NCBI GenBank assembly: GCA_902789445.1
Contig: CADAOB010000006.1
Span: 26,684-90,683 of the forward strand
Length of the DNA: 64,000 nucleotides
Direction: 5' to 3'
Source: an uncultured Bacteroidia bacterium
GTDB lineage: Bacteria > Bacteroidota > Bacteroidia > Bacteroidales > UBA932
The notes under the pieces are model-generated. The model worked only from the letters and a program-made list of their open reading frames with translations, was not told the origin of the DNA and searched no databases. Positions 22,844 through 31,025 of this stretch are shown here, in pieces; the first letter of the stretch is position 1; each line of letters starts with the position of its first letter. Both the position numbers and the translations under genes were made by a program.

Positions 22844-23621
22844 AGTATACGTGGACGGAGGTGGCTTTTGCGGATGGAAGGTAATTGATTCCCCACCAGC
22901 ACATCTGTAAGCAGAGGTAGGTGAACAGAAGGAGGAGGAGGGCGGTGCGGACGCTGGCGGGACGGGCCTTGCGGAAGAGGATGTACAGCACGCAGCAGAG
23001 CCAGGTAATGGCAGCCCACGTCTCCTTCGGATCCCATCCCCAGAAAGTTCCCCAGGCCTCCCGGGCCCAGAGCGCGCCGAACAACATGCCGAAAGTCAGG
23101 AAGGCCAGCCCGACATACACCAGGTTGTCTGTCATCGCCATTTCATGGTCCGTCTCCTTCCCGCGGCGGAAGAAGAGCAGGTAGAGCGCCATCAGTGCAG
23201 CAGCACCCAGCAGGGCGTAAGACAGCATATAGACGATCACATGCGGCGCGAACCAGGGGCTCTGCAGGGCAGGCATCAGGTTCTTGCTGTGAATCTCGGG
23301 CTTGAAAAGATTGACGCAGATGAAGACAAGCGCCAGCACCGTGGTAAAAGTCAAAATCCATTTGTAACGCCAGCGGCTGTAAACCAGCACACCCGCCAGC
23401 GGCAGGAAAAAGGAATACCACAGCCGCGTCTCGCCCTGCGTCCGCAGTGGCGGACGCTCCAGGGCCAGCCAGAATCCGACAATGAAACTAGCGTAAACCA
23501 ACAGGCCCAGAACCGAAAAGCCCAGGGCGGGCAGACGGCGGTCCCGCCATGCGAAGAACGAGCCTGCAGCCCAGCATCCGACGGCCGAGAGGGCAAACCA
23601 GGCGAACAGATCCCAACTCAT
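22842..23621 (-). CDS. ccsA: Cytochrome c biogenesis protein CcsA/ResC
   Basis: Part of the system II haem export and ligation machine that attaches haem to c-type cytochromes outside the inner membrane. The 259-residue protein has about seven hydrophobic helices and the tryptophan-rich haem-handling motif W-G-T-F-W-G-W-D-P-K-E-T-W. Conserved histidines include that in F-A-P-H-V-I-V-Y-M. Its start overlaps the end of resB by four bases (ATGA), so the two are translated together. Cytochrome substrates such as nrfHA are not in the window. Confidence 0.9.
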   Translation of the reverse strand: MSWDLFAWFALSAVGCWAAGSFFAWRDRRLPALGFSVLGLLVYASFIVGFWLALERPPLRTQGETRLWYSFFLPLAGVLVYSRWRYKWILTFTTVLALVFICVNLFKPEIHSKNLMPALQSPWFAPHVIVYMLSYALLGAAALMALYLLFFRRGKETDHEMAMTDNLVYVGLAFLTFGMLFGALWAREAWGTFWGWDPKETWAAITWLCCVLYILFRKARPASVRTALLLLLFTYLCLQMCWWGINYLPSAKATSVHVY

Positions 23622-24541
23622 CGCGCAACCTCCTCTCTTTTAGGCCGCGGGGCCATGAACAGGAACAGGCACAAGGCGCCGCAGAGCATCATCAGGATGC
23701 CTGCCAGCACGAAAGGCTGCCAGGGATCGCGGACCAGTTCCAGGACGCTGATCCGGCTTTCGGGCCCGGCCTGTGCATCGTAATCATATTGGTAGATCGT
23801 CCAGCCGGCAGCCTTCAGGGGCTTGTTTACCTCGATGACGGCATCGCAGACCTTGCCCTCGCGGTCAAACAAGGTGATTTCGGAGGCGAAGCGTTTGGGC
23901 ATCTGCATCCGGGCACCCGGCTGGAGCGGATAGAGTTCCATGATAAAATCGTGCAATTCGACGGAAATCCCGGGTGTGTGGACCGCGCCGTCCGCGTCCT
24001 CGGCCGTCGTGGCAAGCGTACCTTCGGTGACTGTCATGAAAAGATCCTGCCTGTCGGGCGAGCCCAGGGCGCCGCAGACCAAGGCCAGAAACAGGCCGGC
24101 ATGATTGAGCAGGAACGGAATCTCCCGCAGGCGGAACAGCAGCAGGTGCTTGACCGAGACCAGCCCCAAAAGCGTCAGCAGCCAGGCATAGCTCAGCACG
24201 AAAGGCCAGAAATCCAGCATCCGGGAAAGCCAGGGGATGCCGCCTCCCTCCCCGCTTTGCCGCACCAGCCCCAGTACAAGGGTCAGGCCCAGACAGTAGC
24301 AGAGGGCCGGGACAGCCGCCTCCAATCGAAGCATCCACGCAACAAAGCGCAGCCTGCTGCGGAAAGCCAGCAGCAGCACGAGCAGCAACAGGAACAACGC
24401 GAGCAGCACCGCATTGACCGGAAAGGCCAGGCGCGCCCAGGGAAAAGGGCCGGCGCAGGCCTGCAGCAGGATGCCTGCCGCCAAGATTCCGCCCCCGAGA
24501 AGGAAACCTGCCAAAAACCCGTGATTCTCCTTGCGTTCCAT
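23618..24541 (-). CDS. resB: Cytochrome c biogenesis protein ResB-like
   Basis: The partner of CcsA in system II. The 307-residue protein has N-terminal transmembrane helices, a periplasmic part with G-I-S-V-E-L-H-D-F-I-M-E-L-Y and G-W-T-I-Y-Q-Y-D-Y-D (the W-x-x-Y-Q pattern common in ResB), and a C-terminal membrane helix. The start at 24541 is chosen because a TATCTTTG promoter box ends eight bases before it; the longer frame to 24667 would read through that promoter. Confidence 0.82.
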   Translation of the reverse strand: MERKENHGFLAGFLLGGGILAAGILLQACAGPFPWARLAFPVNAVLLALFLLLLVLLLAFRSRLRFVAWMLRLEAAVPALCYCLGLTLVLGLVRQSGEGGGIPWLSRMLDFWPFVLSYAWLLTLLGLVSVKHLLLFRLREIPFLLNHAGLFLALVCGALGSPDRQDLFMTVTEGTLATTAEDADGAVHTPGISVELHDFIMELYPLQPGARMQMPKRFASEITLFDREGKVCDAVIEVNKPLKAAGWTIYQYDYDAQAGPESRISVLELVRDPWQPFVLAGILMMLCGALCLFLFMAPRPKREEVAR

Positions 24542-24549
24542 CGATTGGA

Positions 24550-24580
24550 CAAAGATAAGTCGTTTGCGACTTAATTCCAA
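24550..24580 (-). promoter_or_regulatory. Promoter of resB-ccsA
   Basis: Minus-strand TATCTTTG (24550-24557) with TTG at 24578-24580, 20 bases apart; ATG follows after eight bases. Confidence 0.6.
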
Positions 24581-24698
24581 AAAAAGTGACGACAAGGATG
24601 GCGACGGCCGGGGCGATGGTGGGGCGCCAGCCGAGACGCCGCGATGGAAGGGCGCTGGCATGAACAATGGCAGGTCCGACAGCCGGGCACCAGAGGAG

Positions 24699-24809
24699 CG
24701 CTGGAGATTAAATCGATGGTTATTAGCAACTTACGTAATCCTGCCCCACTTGCCAGAGGGCGGGCAGGATTGCATAAGATACTACATAACAGCGCTTTAA
24801 CCTCCAGCG
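24699..24809. repeat. REPIN-like element, copy A of the RAYT2 family
   Basis: Outer inverted repeats at 24699-24711 and 24797-24809 match at 12 of 13 positions (CGCTGGAGATTAA against CGCTGGAGGTTAA). Inside is a perfect 10-base hairpin AATCCTGCCC (24737-24746) / GGGCAGGATT (24762-24771). The left side carries TATTAGCAACTTACGTAA (24721-24738). The rest of the 24558-24933 gap holds no gene that I can see. Confidence 0.75.
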
Positions 24810-24874
24810 GCCGCCGATCAGCCCGTGGCTTGGCTGTCGCATGAGATGGAATGACTGTTTTTTCGCAATTATAT

Positions 24875-24906
24875 TTGGAAACAGGGCGTATCTGATATTA
24901 TCTTTG
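24875..24906 (+). promoter_or_regulatory. Promoter of RAYT2
   Basis: TTG (24875-24877), 21 bases, TATCTTTG (24899-24906), the same spacing as the RAYT1 promoter; 27-base leader. Confidence 0.6.
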
Positions 24907-24933
24907 TAAAAACAAAATGATCATCGAAACGAT

Positions 24934-25884
24934 ATGAGGGGAAGGATTTCTTTTCGGCAGGGAGCCATTCAGCACATTTATCAGAATACGGTCGACGGCG
25001 TCTTGATCTTTTATTCCGTGCGGGACTTCCTGGTTTTCTTTACGACTTTTGCGACCGTATCCCGCCACTACGATATCCGCATTCTGGGTATCTGTCTGAT
25101 GTTCGACCACATTCATCTCCTGGTCGAAGCGCGGAACAAGGCCTGCCTGGACCGCTTCGTCAGCCACTATACCAGCTGGTTTGTCCGGCAATACAACGAA
25201 TGGTATGGCCTGAAGGGGTCTCTGTTCAATCGCGCGTATGGCTTGGCTTCCAAGGTGTCTGACAAAGACATCCGCAGCGCCATCGCGTATCTTTACAACA
25301 ATCCGGTAGAGCGTCGCTTATGCCTGAGGGCGGAGCAGTCCCGCTGGAATTTTCTTGCTTTTGGCGAGCGTCCATACCCGTTTTCATCACCTATACGGCT
25401 GGACAAGGCCCGGGCTCCGATGCGCCGGGCGGTGGAAGAGGTCAAGATCAGCCGTAAAGATGAGCGGCCTCTGAATTATGCCCAGCTCAAGCGGATCACA
25501 CGCCATCTGACGCCCGCAGAGCAGCAGCAGTTGACGGATTTCGCCATCTCGACTTACAATTGCATTGATTATCAGGATTTAATCTATCGTTTTGATGACT
25601 ACGGTTCCCTGCTGACTGCCCTCTCGACAACAACTGGAAGTGAGCATGGCCTGAAGGAAACTTTTGTAGGCCGTTCAGACAAGATATACCAGCAGATGAC
25701 CACTTTTCTGCTGGAATCTCACTGCATTTCCAATCCGGACGATCTGCTCCGAATGCCGCTTGAAAAACGGCGTGAACTGTTCGAACCACTTTGGATCTGG
25801 TCCGGTGTAAGCCGACGCCAGGTTGAGAAATACCTTCATCTGCCCGAGGGGGCTGGAGGCCAAATTACTGACAATCAAAGATAA
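24934..25884 (+). CDS. REP-associated tyrosine transposase (RAYT), second paralogue
   Basis: A 316-residue Y1/HUH protein homologous over its full length to the one at 1612-2535. The HUH pair is H59 and H61 in F-D-H-I-H-L-L and the nucleophile should be in A-Y-L-Y-N-N-P (Y119 or Y121). The conserved C-terminal extension contains T-Y-N-C-I-D-Y and ends R-R-Q-V-E-K-Y-L-H-L-P. Unlike the first copy it is flanked by hairpins with a CCTGCCC stem. The last ten or so codons and the stop lie inside the downstream element, so the C-terminal tail is encoded by repeat DNA. The active site looks intact. Confidence 0.87.
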   Translation: MRGRISFRQGAIQHIYQNTVDGVLIFYSVRDFLVFFTTFATVSRHYDIRILGICLMFDHIHLLVEARNKACLDRFVSHYTSWFVRQYNEWYGLKGSLFNRAYGLASKVSDKDIRSAIAYLYNNPVERRLCLRAEQSRWNFLAFGERPYPFSSPIRLDKARAPMRRAVEEVKISRKDERPLNYAQLKRITRHLTPAEQQQLTDFAISTYNCIDYQDLIYRFDDYGSLLTALSTTTGSEHGLKETFVGRSDKIYQQMTTFLLESHCISNPDDLLRMPLEKRRELFEPLWIWSGVSRRQVEKYLHLPEGAGGQITDNQR

Positions 25885-25960
25885 GCGCAATCCTGCCCTA
25901 CTCGCCGAAGGGAGGGCTGGATCCAGCAAATCGCTACTGATCAGCTGGTTACCCTCCAGC
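25852..25960. repeat. REPIN-like element, copy B of the RAYT2 family
   Basis: Same orientation and plan as copy A: outer GCTGGAGG (25852-25859) / CCTCCAGC (25953-25960), inner hairpin ATCCTGCCCT (25890-25899) / AGGGCTGGAT (25913-25922) with one mismatch. The hairpin segment aligns closely with copy A. The element begins inside the RAYT2 gene. Confidence 0.7.
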
Positions 25961-26025
25961 GGGCGAAAATGGCAGTTGTCTGCCGAAAGAAACGTTTGCT
26001 CCGAAACTGCAAAAAAAAGGACATC

Positions 26026-26058
26026 TTGGAAAAGATCACGATTCTTTCATTAATTTTG
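26026..26058 (+). promoter_or_regulatory. Promoter of the GH3-glsA-glsB operon
   Basis: TTG (26026-26028), 22 bases, TAATTTTG (26051-26058); ATG at 26080. Confidence 0.55.
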
Positions 26059-26079
26059 TGGTTTATACAGAATCACGCC

Positions 26080-27603
26080 ATGAGTTTGACCAAGATTGTC
26101 CGGCTGGCTTTCGTACCGCGGCAGAAGGAACTGGCCCGGCAGGCCCGGGAGGGCGCTCCGGTGCAGCAGAAGATGCTCCGCTACCTGACAGATCAGGCGC
26201 GCAACACCGAATTCGGCCGTCGTTACGGACTGCCGGAGGTGCGCACATACGAAGATTTTGCCGCACGGGTGCCCCTCCATACCTACGAGGAGCTCAAGCA
26301 GGACATCGACCGGATGCGCCACGGCGCGGATGACATTCTCTGGCCCGGCCGCGTGAAATGGTACGCCAAATCATCGGGTACGACCGCCGACAAGTCGAAA
26401 TTCATTCCCGTCAGCCGGGAAGGCCTGCAGAAAGCGCATTACCGGGGCGGATTCGATTCGCTGGCCTACTACCTGCAGAACCATCCGGAAAGCCGCATCT
26501 TCGACGGCAAGGCCCTCATCCTGGGCGGCAGCCACGCGCCGAACTTCAATGTCAAGGATTCGCTGGTCGGCGACGTGAGCGCCATCATGCTCGAGAACAT
26601 CAACCCGATTGCCAATCTGGTCCGTATCCCGAAGAAAGAGACGGCGCTGATCAGCGACTTCGAAATCAAGCGCGACCGCATCGCCCGCGAGACGATGAAT
26701 CAGAACGTGACCAACATCAGCGGCGTACCCTCGTGGATGATGTCGGTGCTCGAGCGCGTGATGGAACTCTCCGGCAAGACGCATCTCGAAGAAGTCTGGC
26801 CCAATCTGGAAGTCTTTTTCCACGGCGGTGTGGCCTTCACGCCCTACCGCAGCCAGTACGAGCGGCTGATCACCTCGCCGAAGATGCACTACATGGAGAC
26901 CTACAACGCCAGCGAAGGCTTCTTCGGCCTGCAGGACGATCCGGCCGACCCGGCGTTGCGCCTGACGCTCGACTACGGCATCTTCTACGAATTCATCCCG
27001 ATGAATGCGTTCGGCCGTACAAATCCGACCGTCGTCCCGCTCTGGGGTGTCGAGACGGGACAGAATTACGCGATGGTGATCTCCACCTGCTGCGGACTGT
27101 GGCGCTACATCATCGGCGACACCGTGCGTTTCACCGCGAAGGATCCTTACAAATTCGTGATTACCGGCCGCACAAAACAGTTCATCAACGCCTTCGGCGA
27201 GGAACTCATTGTGGACAATGCCGAACAGGGGCTGGCCTTCGCCTGCCGCGAGACGGGAGCCGAAGTGCTGGAGTACACCGCCGCGCCCGTGTATATGGAC
27301 GAGGCGGGGCACTGCCGTCACCAGTGGGTCATCGAATTCTCGAAGGAACCCGCCGACCTGCTGCGTTTTACAGCACTGCTGGACAAGCGCTTGCAAACCC
27401 TCAACAGCGACTACGAAGCCAAGCGCTTCAAAGACATCACGCTCCAGCAGCTCGAAATCGTACCGGCCCGGCGCGGCCTGTTCAAAGACTGGATGCGCCA
27501 GCGGGGCAAACTGGGCGGCCAGCACAAAGTGCCCCGCCTGAGCAACACGCGCGACTACATAGACCAGCTGCTAACCCTCAACCAGGAAAACCATGCCCGT
27601 TAA
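26080..27603 (+). CDS. GH3-family acyl acid-amido synthetase
   Basis: A 507-residue member of the GH3 family, adenylating enzymes that join a carboxylic acid to an amino acid through an acyl-AMP. Family features are K-W-Y-A-K-S-S-G-T-T-A-D-K-S-K-F-I-P (ATP-binding loop), Y-N-A-S-E-G-F-F-G (second ATP motif) and R-Y-I-I-G-D-T-V-R-F (third motif), followed by a C-terminal domain with Y-K-F-V-I-T-G-R-T-K-Q-F-I-N-A-F-G-E-E-L. The start at 26080 is preceded by a promoter; upstream in-frame codons lie inside it. The gene overlaps glsA by 11 bases. In bacteria the physiological substrates are poorly known; linkage to N-acyl-glycine synthesis is suggestive. Confidence 0.88.
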   Translation: MSLTKIVRLAFVPRQKELARQAREGAPVQQKMLRYLTDQARNTEFGRRYGLPEVRTYEDFAARVPLHTYEELKQDIDRMRHGADDILWPGRVKWYAKSSGTTADKSKFIPVSREGLQKAHYRGGFDSLAYYLQNHPESRIFDGKALILGGSHAPNFNVKDSLVGDVSAIMLENINPIANLVRIPKKETALISDFEIKRDRIARETMNQNVTNISGVPSWMMSVLERVMELSGKTHLEEVWPNLEVFFHGGVAFTPYRSQYERLITSPKMHYMETYNASEGFFGLQDDPADPALRLTLDYGIFYEFIPMNAFGRTNPTVVPLWGVETGQNYAMVISTCCGLWRYIIGDTVRFTAKDPYKFVITGRTKQFINAFGEELIVDNAEQGLAFACRETGAEVLEYTAAPVYMDEAGHCRHQWVIEFSKEPADLLRFTALLDKRLQTLNSDYEAKRFKDITLQQLEIVPARRGLFKDWMRQRGKLGGQHKVPRLSNTRDYIDQLLTLNQENHAR

Positions 27604-28408
27604 CGAAACCGTCCTGATCGATCTCGACCAGATTGTCAAGAGCCGCTTCGGCGAGAAAAAAGTACCCCAGTTCATCCTGAACTGGCTCAAACGATTCATC
27701 CACCAGGACCACCTCAACGGCTACCTGAAGAAAGGCTACCTCGGGGTGGAATTCGCCGAGAAATCCCTGGAATACTACGATGTGCACGTGGAGGTGGAAG
27801 GCCTGGACAATCTGCCGGACGAAGGCCGCTTCACCTTTGCCGGCAACCATCCGCTGGGCGGGATCGACGCACTGAGTGTCATCGGTTTCGTCGGCAGGAA
27901 ATACCAGGGCAAGATCGTGGTGCCGGCCAACGACTTCCTGATGGCGGTCAAGCCCATCGCCGAATACACCATCCCCGTCAACAAGATGGGCGGCCAGAGC
28001 ACGGACCTGATCCGCCAGATCAACGAGGCCTTCAACTCCGACCGGCAGGTCATCATCTTCCCCGCCGGCCTGTGCTCCCGCAAGATTGACGGCATCGTGC
28101 AGGACCTCCCCTGGAAAAAGACCTTCATCACCAAGAGCCGCATGTCGCAGCGCGACATCGTGCCGGTATGGTTCAGCGGGCAGAATTCCCGACGATTCTA
28201 TTTTCTCGACAAACTGCGCAACTTCCTGCACCTGAAGCTGAATATCGCGATGCTCACGCTACCGGACGAACTCTACAAGTGCCAGCATCGCTCCTACCGG
28301 CTGGTATTCGGGAAGCCCATTCCCTGGCAGACCTTCACCGCCGAAAAGCGGGATGACGCGTGGGCTGCCTGGGTCCGGGAAAAGGTTTATGAACTGGCGA
28401 AAGACTGA
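27593..28408 (+). CDS. glsA: Acyltransferase of glycine-lipid synthesis, GlsA-like
   Basis: A 271-residue PlsC-type acyltransferase. The motif pair is N-H-P-L-G-G-I-D (HxxxxD form, His and Asp) and I-I-F-P-A-G-L-C-S-R. In Bacteroides the adjacent glsB/glsA genes make mono-acylated and then di-acylated glycine lipids; GlsA adds the O-linked acyl chain. The pairing with the GNAT gene immediately downstream, with five bases between them, supports this assignment over lysophosphatidic acid acyltransferase. There is no signal peptide; membrane association is through hydrophobic patches. It overlaps the GH3 gene by 11 bases. Confidence 0.8.
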   Translation: MPVNETVLIDLDQIVKSRFGEKKVPQFILNWLKRFIHQDHLNGYLKKGYLGVEFAEKSLEYYDVHVEVEGLDNLPDEGRFTFAGNHPLGGIDALSVIGFVGRKYQGKIVVPANDFLMAVKPIAEYTIPVNKMGGQSTDLIRQINEAFNSDRQVIIFPAGLCSRKIDGIVQDLPWKKTFITKSRMSQRDIVPVWFSGQNSRRFYFLDKLRNFLHLKLNIAMLTLPDELYKCQHRSYRLVFGKPIPWQTFTAEKRDDAWAAWVREKVYELAKD

Positions 28409-28413
28409 AAACG

Positions 28414-29418
28414 ATGGCAAAAGAAGTCAAAATCATCGAGCCTGTCGACAAAGAACTGCTCAAGGCCGAACTCAATGACAAGCATTTCCTGCGCGACACC
28501 AACCACGCGGGCAACAAACTCTACATCGTCGACAATACCTGCGCGCCCAACGTGCTGCGCGAGATCGGGCGGCTCCGGGAGATCTCCTTCCGGGCGGGCG
28601 GCGGCGGCACGGGCAAGGCGATGGACCTGGACGCCTTCGACCTGGATCCTGCCTTCAAATACAAGCAGCTCGTACTCTGGGACCCGGATGCGGAATGCAT
28701 CATCGGCGGCTACCGCTATGTGCTCTGCGACGAGGTGATGTACGACCGCTTCGGCCAGCCCATCATGCCCTCGTCACACCTGTTCCGCTTCACGAAACGC
28801 TACCTGCACGGGGCCTTCCTGAAGACCATCGAGCTGAGCCGTTCCTTCATCCGTCCCGAATACCAGAGCGCCGAGCGCGGCCGGAAAAGCCTCTTCTCGC
28901 TTGACAACCTCTTTGACGGGTTGGGCGGCCTGATCCTGCTCTACAAGGGGCGTATGGAGTACTTCTTCGGCAAAATGACCATCTACCCCAGTTTCCCCGA
29001 GAAAGGGCTTCAGATGCTCCTCTACTTCCTGCGCAAGCACTTCGGGACGCGACAGAACGGACTCCAGAAGCGCATCGACCGGATGGTCATCCCCAAGAAT
29101 CCGGTCAAGATCAAGATTTCACGCGAACTGGACAAGGTATTCACGGCCGATGACTTCGCGAGCGACTACAAGATCCTCAAGCATGAGATCCAGCAGCTGG
29201 GCGTCAACATCCCGCCGCTGGTCAACACCTACATGAACCTGTCGCCGACCATGAAATCGTTCGGCGCCGGCATCAACGACGAGTTCGGCGACGTCATCGA
29301 GGCAGGCATCCTCATCAAATTCGACGAACTGCACCCCGAAAAATCACACCGCCACCTGGTCTTCCCCAATTTCAAGGACATCCGCCGCCGCCTGCGTCAC
29401 CTCTGGAAAAAGAACTGA
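28414..29418 (+). CDS. glsB: N-acyltransferase of glycine-lipid synthesis, GlsB-like
   Basis: A 334-residue GNAT-superfamily protein of the kind often annotated hemolysin. It has R-L-R-E-I-S-F-R-A-G-G-G-G-T-G-K, G-G-Y-R-Y-V-L-C-D and E-L-S-R-S-F-I-R-P-E-Y-Q, typical of the OlsB/GlsB N-acyltransferases that attach a 3-hydroxy fatty acid to the amino group of glycine or ornithine. Pairing with the GlsA-like gene favours glycine. The gene ends five bases before a strong terminator, closing the GH3-glsA-glsB operon. Confidence 0.8.
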   Translation: MAKEVKIIEPVDKELLKAELNDKHFLRDTNHAGNKLYIVDNTCAPNVLREIGRLREISFRAGGGGTGKAMDLDAFDLDPAFKYKQLVLWDPDAECIIGGYRYVLCDEVMYDRFGQPIMPSSHLFRFTKRYLHGAFLKTIELSRSFIRPEYQSAERGRKSLFSLDNLFDGLGGLILLYKGRMEYFFGKMTIYPSFPEKGLQMLLYFLRKHFGTRQNGLQKRIDRMVIPKNPVKIKISRELDKVFTADDFASDYKILKHEIQQLGVNIPPLVNTYMNLSPTMKSFGAGINDEFGDVIEAGILIKFDELHPEKSHRHLVFPNFKDIRRRLRHLWKKN

Positions 29419-29422
29419 AAAC

Positions 29423-29455
29423 AAGAACGGCCTCCGTGCGGAGGCCGTTCTTTTT
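29423..29455. terminator. Bidirectional terminator
   Basis: Stem AAGAACGGCCTCCG / CGGAGGCCGTTCTT with a very short loop, followed by T residues on the plus strand and preceded by A residues. It serves glsB and overlaps the stop codon of the convergent DUF2795 gene. Confidence 0.85.
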
Positions 29456-29675
29456 AATATTCTTCTTCATCGAAGAAGAAGTCGTCTTTGGTCGGGTAGT
29501 CGGGCCAGATGTCTTCGATGGATTCGTAGACTTCACCGTCTTCCTCGAGATCTTCCAGGTTCTCGATCACTTCGAGCGGCGCTCCCGAACGTGTAGCGTA
29601 GTCGATCAGTTCTTCCCGGGTGGCGGGCCAGGGGGCATCCTCCAGTTTGGATGCAAGCTCAAGTGTCCAATACAT
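29454..29675 (-). CDS. DUF2795 small protein
   Basis: A 73-residue acidic protein beginning M-Y-W-T-L-E-L-A-S-K-L-E-D-A-P-W-P-A-T and containing E-E-L-I-D-Y-A-T-R-S-G-A-P, a well-conserved small Bacteroidota protein with a DUF2795 domain. The C-terminal 25 residues are strongly acidic and aromatic (D-D-F-F-F-D-E-E-E-Y). Function is unknown. It is a monocistronic gene with a TATATTTG box 41 bases upstream (29717-29724, minus strand) and ends in the shared terminator. Confidence 0.82.
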   Translation of the reverse strand: MYWTLELASKLEDAPWPATREELIDYATRSGAPLEVIENLEDLEEDGEVYESIEDIWPDYPTKDDFFFDEEEY

Positions 29676-29716
29676 TGTCTGTATGTTTTAAAATGTTACT
29701 TTCCCAAATGGGGCCG

Positions 29717-29724
29717 CAAATATA
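29717..29724 (-). promoter_or_regulatory. -7 box of the DUF2795 gene
   Basis: Minus-strand TATATTTG; leader of 41 bases to the ATG at 29675. No well-placed -33 TTG. Confidence 0.4.
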
Positions 29725-29760
29725 TAAAAAAAACGATACAACAAAATTTTTTATGACTTT

Positions 29761-30282
29761 TTATGGAAGCCAATAATCGTCATGTCCTCCACACAAGTAT
29801 CTTGCCAATGTGAAAAGGTAGTCACTCAGGCGGTTAACATAGCGGATCGCCGCCAAGTCCTGCTCGCTTTTCGCTTCGATCTGGACCGCGCTGCGCTCGG
29901 CCCGGCGGCAGATGGTACGGGCAATATGGGCCATCGAGGCCGCTTTCGGTTCGCCGGGCAGCACGAATGCGGTCTGCGGCGGGAGGGCATCGGTCATCCG
30001 GTCGATTTCAGTTTCGAGGAAGGCCGTCTCGGCTTCGTCGAGGGGTTTCAACTTCTGGGAACGGCCGTCGTTGGCCAGGTGGGCGCTGGCGTTCATCAGC
30101 TGGATCTGGATGCGCCGCAGCGGCAGGTCCTGCCCGCCGGTCTCGCAGCGGAGAAGGCCCAGCCAGCTGATCAGTTCGTCGAGGTCGCCGTAAGTCATCA
30201 CGCGGGGATGCGCCTTGCTCACGCGCGTCCCGCCGACCAGGGAAGTGGTACCGGCATCACCGGTCTTGGTGTAGATTTTCAT
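29761..30282 (-). CDS. pduO: Cob(I)yrinic acid a,c-diamide adenosyltransferase, PduO type
   Basis: Adenosylates cob(I)alamin to make coenzyme B12. The 173-residue protein starts with the ATP-binding [19 protein letters not shown], and near the C-terminus has R-T-I-C-R-R-A-E-R and [10 protein letters not shown], both diagnostic. Its first 26 bases overlap the end of the ABC ATPase gene, so the two are co-translated. No cobalamin riboswitch is visible upstream. Confidence 0.92.
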   Translation of the reverse strand: MKIYTKTGDAGTTSLVGGTRVSKAHPRVMTYGDLDELISWLGLLRCETGGQDLPLRRIQIQLMNASAHLANDGRSQKLKPLDEAETAFLETEIDRMTDALPPQTAFVLPGEPKAASMAHIARTICRRAERSAVQIEAKSEQDLAAIRYVNRLSDYLFTLARYLCGGHDDYWLP

Positions 30283-30952
30283 CGCTCTCTATTTTGCCGT
30301 CGCGCAGGCGGATGATCCGGCAGGCATGCCGGGCGACATCTTCCTCGTGCGTGACGAGTATGATTGTATTTCCTTTACGATGAATGGCATCAAAAAGTTT
30401 CATCACCTCCTCAGATGTTGCCGTGTCGAGATTGCCGGTCGGCTCGTCGGCCAGGATGATCGAAGGATGGGTGACCAGGGCCCGGGCCACGGCCACGCGC
30501 TGGCGCTGCCCGCCCGACATTTCGTCGGGGCGGTGCGTCGCCCGGTCCGCAAGGCCGACCTGCCGCAAGGCATCTGCCGCCCGCTGCAGGCGAGCCGCCT
30601 TACCCACGCCCGCATAGAGCAGGGGCAGCGCGACATTCTCCAGGGCGTCCAGCCGCGGAAGCAGGTTGAACGACTGGAAGACGAAGCCGATCTTCCGGTT
30701 GCGGATTTCAGACAGGCGGTCGTCATCCAGGGCGCGCACATCACTGCCGTCCAGCAGGTAACGCCCTTCCGTGGGCGTATCCAGGCAGCCCAGCAGATTC
30801 ATCATCGTCGATTTTCCGGAGCCCGAGGGACCCATGATGGCGACATATTCACCTTCCTGGATCTGAAGGTCCACCCCGTCAAGGGCCCTTACCGCACCAG
30901 CGCCCGAACGGTAGATCTTCCGGACGGCTTCCATACAGATAATCTCTCTCAT
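30257..30952 (-). CDS. ABC transporter ATP-binding protein, MacB/LolD type
   Basis: A 231-residue ATPase. Walker [10 protein letters not shown], the Q-loop [10 protein letters not shown], signature [10 protein letters not shown], Walker [13 protein letters not shown] and the H-loop V-T-H-E-E are all present. The class works with FtsX/MacB-type permeases. No permease gene is adjacent; the only operon partner is pduO. The start at 30952 ([12 protein letters not shown]) is preferred over the longer frame, whose extra residues have no match to the family. Confidence 0.88.
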   Translation of the reverse strand: MREIICMEAVRKIYRSGAGAVRALDGVDLQIQEGEYVAIMGPSGSGKSTMMNLLGCLDTPTEGRYLLDGSDVRALDDDRLSEIRNRKIGFVFQSFNLLPRLDALENVALPLLYAGVGKAARLQRAADALRQVGLADRATHRPDEMSGGQRQRVAVARALVTHPSIILADEPTGNLDTATSEEVMKLFDAIHRKGNTIILVTHEEDVARHACRIIRLRDGKIESDENLHQDR

Positions 30953-31025
30953 CAAATGATTCAAAAACAAATAAATTAAGAAATGTGAAATAATATTCGT
31001 AACTTGCAACTCTTTTAAAGAAGCT

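Noticed and set aside
25391-25403. CCTATACGG inside the second RAYT gene, matching the RAYT1 hairpin arm
   Set aside because: It is in conserved coding sequence (S-P-I-R-L) and lacks the opposite arm, so it is probably chance.
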